DNA from: an uncultured Lachnospiraceae bacterium | Lineage (GTDB): Bacteria > Bacillota_A > Clostridia > Lachnospirales > Lachnospiraceae | Assembly: GCA_910585855.1 (NCBI GenBank) | Contig: CAJUGZ010000005.1 | Coordinates: 1 to 27,663 of the forward strand | DNA: 27,663 nt | Reading direction: 5' to 3' | Notes under the pieces: model-generated | What the model was told of the DNA's origin: nothing | The model's input: the letters and a program-made list of their open reading frames with translations, nothing else | Databases searched by the model: none | Position numbers and translations under genes: made by a program | Shown: piece after piece, positions 20,538-27,663 of the stretch | How the letters are laid out: every line of letters begins with the position of its first letter | Numbering within the stretch: the first letter of the stretch is position 1

Positions 20538-23500
20538 CTATCGTCCAGTCCAAGCTCCATCCTTTCCAACTGTATAGCCATCTGGTGTAATCGTATCCTC
20601 TGCCATAGCTCCCGTTTCGGTCAGATAATACCAAACCCCTTTCACCATCTGCCAGCCAGTCTTCATATCTCCATTTACATCATCCAATAAATACCACTTT
20701 CCATCCGCTGTCTGCTGCCAACCGGTCTTCATATCTCCATTTATACTATCCAACAAATACCACTTTCCATCTGCTATCTGCTGCCAACCAGTCTTCATAT
20801 CTCCATTTACACTATCCAGCAGATACCACTTTCCATCTTTTGTCTTTAGCCAGCCAGTTTCCATCTTCTTACTGTTTTCATTCAAATGATACCATTTCTC
20901 GTTTCTCTTCAGCCAGCCGCTTACCGCCTTATTGTCCATACCAAAGAAATACCAAGACCCTTCTACCCGCTGCCACTTATCTTTCGAAAGAGTTCCGTTC
21001 TTTTCAACAAAAACAATCTCATTTGCTGTTGAAACTACCAGCTTTCCGCTGTCGTTTTCTGTTACTTCTTTAATCGAACTCGTTCCCAAAGCACCAACTG
21101 CAAGACTTTCTTCCCTGCTTGTAAGGAAAGCATTTTCCTGTACATCCTCATCACTATCCGAATCATCGGAATCATCTGGAACTGGTCTTACTGGCTTATC
21201 TGGCTTTTTCTCTAATGCTTCTATTGCCTTTATCAGATTTTCTTTTGCTTCATCTATAGCTGCCTGTTCTGCCTTTTCATCTGCCAAAATTGTCTTTGCA
21301 GCTTCCAATGCCGTTTTTACTGCCTGATAGCTCGTTTCGGTATAATCGGTTTCTTTTAATTGTTCTGCTGTTTTTATCACTTCTTCCAACCCAGATTTAT
21401 CTGTTTCGCTTCCTTTTTCACTCACTGCTAACCAACTAATTACAGGAGCTTGTGTTCCAGTAGCCGTTACAGTATAAGTAACCACTTGTTCTTCTTTTAC
21501 TTCAAAATCATAAGTATGAAGAAGATCACCGCTGCTGCCATTTAGTAAAATTTCACCTGCATCCAGCGTTTCTCCATTTACTGTAATACTTGTTGACATC
21601 GGACGATTTTGACTCCACCATTCCCGATGTTCGGAATACAGTGTATACAATCCAGCAGGCAGTGTAAATGCATAGCTTAATGTTTCTCCTGCTTTATTAT
21701 CTTTTCCATAAATACCGGTATCCGTCTTATTAGCGGTAGAAGTATACCCTTTTGTTCCGGCATCTTTATCAACCAGTCCCCATGTATTTCCGTCTTCTTT
21801 TAATTGATCATAAGTTTTATTTAATAACTGATCGCCTAACAAAGCAGCAATCCGATCATAGGATTCTGTAGTAAGAGGAGGCGTTGTTCCACTTCCAAAC
21901 CCTGTTACCGTATCAATAAAGTATACTGTACCAGAAGGTATTACTTCTATTGGAACTGAAACTTCTACCGGAAATCCTGCTGCATTAACGCCATTTTCCA
22001 ATGTACCTGTAATACTGGTTTCTTTAAATAAATATTTAGAAAGATCTTCCGTATTTTTATTCCAATTTACTGATAATTTCTGCGTACTTCCATCTGCTTT
22101 CTGCACTTCTACTTCTTCTGGAAGATTTTCTATTCCTTTTCCTGCAAAAACCGTTTGCATTGGAAATTCTGTTAAAACTTTTACAACAGCATTGTCATCT
22201 GCTGGTGTTTTTTCTCCTAATATATGTAAAGCATCTAAATTTAATGTACCAGACTGTACTGTTATTTTAACAGTATGTCTGCCCATTCCAAGACCTGACA
22301 TTGTATATGCTTCATAACGTTTTGGCACTGCTGTAACGGCTGCATTAGATTCTTTTTCTTTTCCGTCTACTTCAATTTTTAATCTTACTGAATCGAAATT
22401 TTCTCCTATAACAGCAAATCCATCTCCTTCCATTTCAAATTCGAAAGAAGCTCCTTCTTCTCCGATTGAAACGGTACGATACCAGTTATCTGCACTTCCT
22501 GAACCCGGATTATCAATTTTCCATTCCCCTTCATAGGTTACAGATTTATCCTGTCCATCTATCATAGATAATGCATAAGGTATTCCTACACTGGTTTTCT
22601 TTACAGTAAAATCATCAAAATAAACCTGATCCCAAGTAGAACTAAATTTTACACGTCCTGAAAGCATTGGATTTACATCCTGATAAGTCGCTACCATTTC
22701 TCCATCTATTGATGCAATAATTGTATTATCCAGTCCAGTCAGAGCAATCTTATATGTTCCTTCTGCGGAAGACGCAACATTTCCGCTTCGAACCTTTGTA
22801 CCTATCCGATACAGTTCCCAATTTCCTGCACCATCTACCCGCAGTGTATAACCGCTGTTATTCCAGTTCATTCCGGTCTGGGAACGGATTCCCAATCCTG
22901 CCCAAACACCTTCTTTAGCATCTGGTATCTGTACTTGTACTTCTGCTGTATAATCCATCCATCGGAAATCTCCTACAATCGTAGCTGGTTCTCCGCCATT
23001 CCACTGTGAAACACTATTTTCCAGTTCATGTTTTAAACGTCCGTTTTCTACTACCCATGCTCCATGTGTATCCAGCAAATAACGAGGTTCGTTTCCTCTT
23101 GCCTCCAGATAATCTACCTTTGTAGTACTTCCGGTTTTGGCATTATACTGCTCCATCTGTTCTTCTTCTTTATAATCAAAATTGTCGGCATATAAAAATT
23201 CATCTTCTGTATTTGCATTGCGTCCTGTTTGATCAGTATCCAATACGGTTCTATCCTCATTATGGATTCCATCTGCTGGAGCAGACTGCAATTTTACATC
23301 TGTCAGAGTAGTAGCCGTTACCACACTATATGGAGGAAGTTCTACAATCCAGCCACCGTTCTTCAGTTCTACTTTTCCTGTATTCTGTAAAAAGCTCTCT
23401 GTTGTTGTTGTTTCCCAAATCTGCAATGCGGTATCTGCCGCAATTCCCATATCCTCTGCCTTAATTCGAAACTTCTTTGAATTTTGTGTATTATTTACAA

Positions 23501-25868
23501 AAACTACAGAAAAATTACTTTTATCTGGTGCTGCCAAAGTTAAATATCCTGCATCTCCATCGATTCCTGCAGTTGCATGTTCATTGCTTGTTCCGGCAAA
23601 ACTTCCTTTACTTGCCTGAGAAACTGCCATCCAGATTCCATTTGTATTGTCTTCATTTTCCCAGCCAAATTTTGCAAATTTTGCAAAATGCTCTAACATA
23701 TGCAATGCCGGATCATAGTGAATATAACCACTCCATGGATCACGGGCACTTAACAATTCTTTATGTCCATACTGAATCCCTTCATAAAAAGATCCGATTG
23801 CTGGCTGGAACATATAATGGGTACGTCTGGAAGAACAAAATGCGGTAATAAAGCTGTCCATTAAAGCTAACGGACTTTGATAACCACCAATACTTTGGTA
23901 GCCATATTCCGTTGTTTTTGTTTCCTGCAGTTCACTATATCCAAATGTTGCACAGCCTTCACTGTACCAAACCTCTTTATCATCTACATCTGCCATTTTT
24001 ACATAATCATCTGTTGCATCTGTTCGATAGTGGAAACCAATAATATCCACTGCATTATAAAGTTCTTCATCTGCACGCATAGAAGGAACGATTTGAAGTC
24101 CTTTATTTTCATCGGATGCAATAATTCGAATGTTATGATAGGCCTCTTGTGCCTCTGCATCCATATAACTCGGGAAATTGGTTTCGTTTTCAATTTGCTT
24201 TGCAAACCATTTAATAAATTCTTCGTCTGGATCTCCTGTTTCATTGGTATCAGGATTGATAAAATCAATGACATAGCCATATTTTTCATAAGCATCAAAA
24301 ACGGTTTCCTTATACCAGCGATACAGTGCATTCCAGCCATTTTCATCCTGCTTATTTCCGGCAAATCCGGCATCCTTTACCCAATTTGGAACGCCCCACC
24401 GTAAAATACTGATTTTTACATCTGGGTTGATTTTCTTTGCATCGGCTGCCATAACAAATCCCGGAGAGCGGGAAACATCGGCTTCTTCATTTTCATAACG
24501 CATGGTGCAGGCTTCTGAGCCAGTTGAATTATTTCCATCATTTCCCATTTCCATTTTAATACTGGTAAACAGCGGATACTCTCCTCCAAATAAATATTCC
24601 ATCATAGCCCAGTACTCTTCTGGCTTTTCTGCTTTATAATCTAAAAGCAAATTGCTGGTACTGTTTCCATTGAGCATACCAAAACCTTTATAGGTCAATC
24701 CGTTCTTTTTTAAATTTGCAGCATCCACATCACTGGCTTTAATTACAATATCGGTAGGTTTTAACTTTCCATACTCCCGATTCAGTGTTTCTGCTGCTGT
24801 ATCAATCGTTTCCTGATCGTTTGCTGTCAAATCTGTCCTTACCAGCAAATCCTTTGCTTCCTGTAAAGCAGCTTCTAATTCATTAGAAGTAAATCCTTCC
24901 AAAATCAGCTCTTCTGCCTGTGCCACTGCACTTTCCAAAGGCATTATATTTACCGTATTTTCCCGCTTCCACTTCCGCCATGCGGTTTCTTCACAAAGCG
25001 TAGTTTCATCCAATGCTTCACCAAAAACTACAAAATTATCATACTGTCCATTTTGTAAAAAGTTAGTATTAAATGAGCGGGCAAGCATTGCCTCTAAATC
25101 ACTCATTTCACTTAACTTAAATCCAATATCAGCAGCTTCTGCCGATTTTTGCCCATTGACATAGACAACAACAGAACCATTTCCTCCGGCTTCTTCTTTA
25201 TAAGTCATAGCAAGTGTATTCCAGCCGTCTGCGTTTATTCCTGTCATCTCCACAGGATTGGTAACAACACCGCCTTTTTTATCTCCATAGCCAAATGTAT
25301 TATCACGAGAAAGCAGACTTAAACTCTGGCTTGCATTTCCTATTGTAAATACTACTTTTTTATTCGCATCACTTTCATCTGGAGTTCCATCTCGTTTGAC
25401 ATCCAGCAATACTGTAAATTCTGTTTTCTTAAATAAACTTTCTGCATCTTTTACAGAGGCATGACCTTGATTTTGATTATTCCAGCCAGCCGTAACACTT
25501 AATATCTTTCCACATTCTGTTGCATCTGAAAATGCTGCACCTGCGTCTTTTAATTCTAGACCATCATTATCTTCTAAAGATTGATCATAGCCTTGCGGCA
25601 GCTTTTCAATCGGACGCACAGGTTCTCCTTCTCTTGTGTTGTAAAGCGTTGTATTTACCGCTGCTGCACTTCCAGAGGCTGCAGATGAGTTTTGCTCAGT
25701 AAGCAATGCCCCTCCGCTTTCTCCTATACTGTCCATATCCAGTGATTTCTGTTTCGTTTCTGTTCCCTGATATGCACTTGCATATACTGTAAAAGGAACA
25801 GCAGGGTAAGTCAATAACATAGAAACTGCCATACCCAAACTTAAAAAACGTCTTCTTTTCCTTCGCAT
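20538..25868 (-). CDS. secreted multidomain GH59-like beta-galactosidase with choline-binding repeats
   Basis: The 1776-aa protein has a signal peptide (about 1-31). A laminin-G-like domain (103-297) and a short helical FIVAR-like segment (310-367) follow. The catalytic part (393-853) resembles GH59 galactocerebrosidase: YKGFGMLNGNSTSNLLLDY at its start, the acid/base candidate E543 in NPDTNETG, and the nucleophile candidate E637 in VWYSEGCATF. Next are a GALC-lectin/DUF1080-like sandwich (about 893-1090), a carbohydrate-binding module (1107-1217), a bacterial Ig-like domain (1223-1307), another binding-type module (1312-1480), a FIVAR repeat (1489-1555), an acidic linker and six choline-binding repeats (from 1628; WYLLDSVNGDMKTGW type). 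Family knowledge suggests cleavage of terminal beta-galactose from glycans or glycolipids at the cell surface. ATG follows AAGGAGAG. Confidence 0.85.
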   Translation of the reverse strand: MRRKRRRFLSLGMAVSMLLTYPAVPFTVYASAYQGTETKQKSLDMDSIGESGGALLTEQNSSAASGSAAAVNTTLYNTREGEPVRPIEKLPQGYDQSLEDNDGLELKDAGAAFSDATECGKILSVTAGWNNQNQGHASVKDAESLFKKTEFTVLLDVKRDGTPDESDANKKVVFTIGNASQSLSLLSRDNTFGYGDKKGGVVTNPVEMTGINADGWNTLAMTYKEEAGGNGSVVVYVNGQKSAEAADIGFKLSEMSDLEAMLARSFNTNFLQNGQYDNFVVFGEALDETTLCEETAWRKWKRENTVNIMPLESAVAQAEELILEGFTSNELEAALQEAKDLLVRTDLTANDQETIDTAAETLNREYGKLKPTDIVIKASDVDAANLKKNGLTYKGFGMLNGNSTSNLLLDYKAEKPEEYWAMMEYLFGGEYPLFTSIKMEMGNDGNNSTGSEACTMRYENEEADVSRSPGFVMAADAKKINPDVKISILRWGVPNWVKDAGFAGNKQDENGWNALYRWYKETVFDAYEKYGYVIDFINPDTNETGDPDEEFIKWFAKQIENETNFPSYMDAEAQEAYHNIRIIASDENKGLQIVPSMRADEELYNAVDIIGFHYRTDATDDYVKMADVDDKEVWYSEGCATFGYSELQETKTTEYGYQSIGGYQSPLALMDSFITAFCSSRRTHYMFQPAIGSFYEGIQYGHKELLSARDPWSGYIHYDPALHMLEHFAKFAKFGWENEDNTNGIWMAVSQASKGSFAGTSNEHATAGIDGDAGYLTLAAPDKSNFSVVFVNNTQNSKKFRIKAEDMGIAADTALQIWETTTTESFLQNTGKVELKNGGWIVELPPYSVVTATTLTDVKLQSAPADGIHNEDRTVLDTDQTGRNANTEDEFLYADNFDYKEEEQMEQYNAKTGSTTKVDYLEARGNEPRYLLDTHGAWVVENGRLKHELENSVSQWNGGEPATIVGDFRWMDYTAEVQVQIPDAKEGVWAGLGIRSQTGMNWNNSGYTLRVDGAGNWELYRIGTKVRSGNVASSAEGTYKIALTGLDNTIIASIDGEMVATYQDVNPMLSGRVKFSSTWDQVYFDDFTVKKTSVGIPYALSMIDGQDKSVTYEGEWKIDNPGSGSADNWYRTVSIGEEGASFEFEMEGDGFAVIGENFDSVRLKIEVDGKEKESNAAVTAVPKRYEAYTMSGLGMGRHTVKITVQSGTLNLDALHILGEKTPADDNAVVKVLTEFPMQTVFAGKGIENLPEEVEVQKADGSTQKLSVNWNKNTEDLSKYLFKETSITGTLENGVNAAGFPVEVSVPIEVIPSGTVYFIDTVTGFGSGTTPPLTTESYDRIAALLGDQLLNKTYDQLKEDGNTWGLVDKDAGTKGYTSTANKTDTGIYGKDNKAGETLSYAFTLPAGLYTLYSEHREWWSQNRPMSTSITVNGETLDAGEILLNGSSGDLLHTYDFEVKEEQVVTYTVTATGTQAPVISWLAVSEKGSETDKSGLEEVIKTAEQLKETDYTETSYQAVKTALEAAKTILADEKAEQAAIDEAKENLIKAIEALEKKPDKPVRPVPDDSDDSDSDEDVQENAFLTSREESLAVGALGTSSIKEVTENDSGKLVVSTANEIVFVEKNGTLSKDKWQRVEGSWYFFGMDNKAVSGWLKRNEKWYHLNENSKKMETGWLKTKDGKWYLLDSVNGDMKTGWQQIADGKWYLLDSINGDMKTGWQQTADGKWYLLDDVNGDMKTGWQMVKGVWYYLTETGAMAEDTITPDGYTVGKDGAWTGR
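20640..20990 (-). repeat. choline-binding repeats of the GH59-like protein
   Basis: Six repeats of about 20-22 residues (60-66 bases) each begin with W and centre on GxWYxL. Three central units (WQQxADGKWYLLDxxNGDMKTG) are almost identical in DNA sequence. They probably bind choline or a related substituent of the cell wall. Confidence 0.85.
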
Positions 25869-25895
25869 TTTTTCTCTCCTTCCTTTTTTCAGAAT

Positions 25896-25940
25896 ATTGA
25901 TACCTTACACTTTATTTTTTCAAGTGTTTTTTAGATCAAT
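25896..25940. promoter_or_regulatory. nested inverted repeat upstream of the GH59-like gene
   Basis: ACACTT (25907-25912) pairs with AAGTGT (25922-25927), and around it ATTGAT (25896-25901) pairs with ATCAAT (25935-25940). The two dyads share a centre to within one base, 28-72 bases before the ATG. It may be an operator. No consensus promoter is clear here; TTGAAA and TATCAAT with a 15-base gap are the nearest boxes. Confidence 0.35.
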
Positions 25941-26164
25941 ACCCTGCCGAAACGCTATTTACTTCCTTCTGATTTATTATAAAAAATCCATTTTAAAAAA
26001 TCCATACATTATTTCTCTATTTTATACAATATTTTTAGTTTTTTTGTCACATTTTACAAATGATATGCTATATATCCTTTCGTTCTAAAAAAATTTATCA
26101 AAAAATGTAATTTATTAAGCTGCTTTTCTATTTATTTGTGATATTTTTTGGTTTTTCTTGGAGA
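25941..26164. other. AT-rich intergenic sequence
   Basis: No gene is supported between the GH59-like gene and element D. The sequence is very AT-rich, with scattered TATAAT-like boxes lacking a good -35 partner. It probably holds the promoter of the GH59-like gene, which I cannot place. Confidence 0.4.
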
Positions 26165-26307
26165 GGACGCCAAAATCTGAAAGAAGGTCCACTCCGAGCC
26201 CGCTTGCGCTTAGCATTTCCTCGTAACGGACACATAAGGCACGAAAAGACCGTGCCTAAGTGCCGACGGGAAATGATGACCCTGCGCAGACCTTCTTTCA
26301 GATTTTG
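26165..26307 (-). repeat. family I hairpin element, copy D
   Basis: The arms CAAAATCTGAAAGAAGGTC (26171-26189) and its perfect complement (26289-26307) enclose the standard core, with apical hairpin AGGCACG-AAAAGAC-CGTGCCT. On the minus strand the element ends GGCGTCCTC. It lies between the terminator of the truncated choline-binding gene and the GH59-like gene. Confidence 0.9.
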
Positions 26308-26380
26308 ACTACGTACTTCCATCAGAAAATAGAAGTATCTTACTAACCGATACAATTTTTTCATTTAGCGTCCTATCAGC

Positions 26381-26413
26381 AAAAACGACAGACAGGAAAA
26401 CCCTATCTGTCGT
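26381..26413 (-). terminator. terminator of the paralogous choline-binding gene
   Basis: CGACAGACAGG (26386-26396) and CCTATCTGTCG (26402-26412) form the stem, with TTTTTGCTG after it on the minus strand and a T9 run on the plus strand, so it could work in both directions. It is a near copy of the terminator at 20481-20513, including the flanking CAGCAAAAA. Confidence 0.75.
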
Positions 26414-26450
26414 CTTTTTTTTTAATATTTATAAAAAAATCATATTCTTT

Positions 26451-27663
26451 CTATCGTCCAGTCCAAGCACCATCCTTTCCGACCTTATAACCATCTGGTG
26501 TAATCGTATTCTCTGCCATAGCTCCCGTTTTTGTCAGATAATACCAAATCCCTTTCACCATCTGCCAACCAGTCTTCATATCTCCATTTACATGATCCAA
26601 TAAATACCACTTTCCATCTTTCGTCTGTTGCCAGCCAGTTTTCATATCTCCATTCACATGATCCAGTAAATATCATTTACCATCTTTTGTCTGCTGCCAA
26701 TCGGTTTTCATATCTCCGTTTACATAATCCAGTAAATACCACTTTCCATCTTTCGTCTGCTGCCAACCAGTCTTCATATCTCCGTTTATATTGTCAAGCA
26801 GATACCAGTTTCCGTCTTTTGTCTTTAACCAGCCAGTTTCCATCTTTTTATCGGATTCATTTAGATAATACCATTTTCCATTCTGTTCCAGCCAGCCATC
26901 TGCTGCTTTGCTGTCCTTATCAAAGAAATACCATGAACCATCTACTTGCTGCCATTTATTCTTGGAAAGTGTTCCGTTTTTCTCAATAAATACAACCTCG
27001 TTTGATTTGGAAATGACCAGCTTTCCACTACCGTTTTCTGTTACTTCTTTAATTGAACTTGTTCCTAATGCATCCACTGCCAGATTTTCTTCCCGATTTG
27101 TAAGGAAAGGATTTTGCTGTATATCGTCGTCACTATCGTCATCATCTGTATCTATATCTGGCTGAACTGGCTTTTTCTCTAATGCCTCGATTGCCTTAGT
27201 CAAGTTCTCTTTTGCCTGATCCACTGCAGCTTGTTCTGCCTTTTCATCTGCCAAAATTGCTTTTGCGGCTTCCAGTGCATCAACTACTGCCTGATAGCTG
27301 ATTTCCGTATAAAAGGTCCGATCCAATGCTTCCGCCTGTTTCATTACTTCTTCCAATACAGTTTTATCTGCTTTATCCGGCTTTGGTTCTTCCTGTTTTT
27401 CTTCCAATGCGTTGATTGCATTTTCCAAATTTTCTTTTGCTTGATTCACTGCTGCCTGATCTGCATTTTCATCTGCCAGCACATTCTTTGCTGCTTTCAA
27501 TGCATCCGCTACTGCCTGATAACTTACTTCGGTATAAAGATTGGCATCCAATTCCTCTGCTTTTGCTACTGCCTGTTCCAATGCAGTTTTATCTGCTTTA
27601 TCTGGCTCTGGTTCTTCCTGTTTTTCTTCCAATGCGTTGATTGCATTTTCCAAATTTTCTTTT
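26451..27663 (-). pseudogene. FIVAR and choline-binding repeat protein, 3' part, interrupted by an in-frame TGA
   Basis: The 5' end lies outside the window. The visible part encodes two complete FIVAR-type helical repeats and part of a third (period 75 residues; TEVSYQAVADALKAAKN), an acidic linker (DIDTDDDDSDDD), a module shared with the GH59-like protein (NREENLAVDALGTSSIKEV), and choline-binding repeats. In the fifth repeat the conserved Trp codon TGG is TGA (complement of 26673-26675), giving DGK-stop-YLLDHV. Beyond the stop the same frame remains open through two and a half more repeats and the normal tail GAWTGR to 26451. The shortened product would keep four repeats and could still bind the wall. 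It is a paralog of the C-terminal third of the GH59-like protein; its catalytic part is not visible. Confidence 0.8.
27367..27663 (-). repeat. 225-bp direct repeats encoding FIVAR domains
   Basis: The stretch starting at 27367 and the one starting at 27592 are almost identical over at least 70 bases, up to the window edge, with an exact 225-base (75-codon) offset. Only two or three bases differ. The array probably continues beyond the window. Confidence 0.8.

Noticed and set aside
20640..20990. Repeats resembling a CRISPR array
   Set aside because: The 60-66 base repeats are in frame and encode choline-binding units with no unique spacers.
26673..26675. TGA as selenocysteine or a recoded Trp
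   Set aside because: The position is a structural Trp in a binding repeat, no selenocysteine-type element was seen after it, and TGG is used for Trp throughout the window.

Overview
The window looks like the chromosome of a low-to-mid GC gut Clostridium relative, most likely a Lachnospiraceae member. This is inferred from AGGAGG-type ribosome binding sites, choline-binding and FIVAR-like repeats on secreted glycosidases, a cohesin/dockerin pair, a ClpC ATPase, CPBP and Rpn-type proteins, and codon style. I cannot name the species. Every convincing gene after the first 420 bases lies on the minus strand.

Layout from left to right: (1) the tail of a palindromic repeat and two tiny overlapping ORFs (1-417); (2) a cell-surface group: PAP2 phosphatase with its own promoter, then, read right to left, CPBP membrane protease > UDP-galactopyranose mutase (glf) > family 2 glycosyltransferase (647-4482), suggesting galactofuranose-containing surface glycan synthesis; (3) an aldo/keto reductase (4975-5967) and a cytoplasmic GH28-like pectin-type hydrolase (6205-8781); (4) a GntR (YtrA-like) repressor > clpC operon with a strong promoter and an overlapping operator-like dyad (9149-12087); (5) a dockerin-bearing cell-wall glucosaminidase followed by a membrane-anchored cohesin-like protein (12093-16179); (6) a 3.5-kb segment with an orphan N6-adenine methyltransferase carrying N-terminal HTH domains and an N-terminally truncated Rpn-type nuclease relative, bracketed by inverted copies of one palindromic element (16282-20403); (7) a 1776-residue secreted GH59-like beta-galactosidase with carbohydrate-binding modules and choline-binding repeats, and upstream of it the 3' part of a paralogous choline-binding protein interrupted by an in-frame TGA (20538-27663).

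The most unusual content is between the genes. Two families of long hairpin elements are scattered in the intergenic gaps. Family I (about 145 bp, four full copies and one half copy) has a nearly invariant core, but its terminal stem has a different sequence in each copy while staying perfectly or almost perfectly self-complementary. Family II (about 330 bp, two full copies and one cut by the window edge) does the same with 24-29 bp arms around another conserved core. Both families end, in their own orientation, with a GCGTCC-like motif directly after the terminal stem, and several copies abut the stop codon of the convergent gene. This is what a structured RNA, or a hairpin DNA mobilised in trans, would look like. 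I do not recognise either family. No CRISPR array, tRNA, rRNA, transposase or reverse transcriptase was seen.
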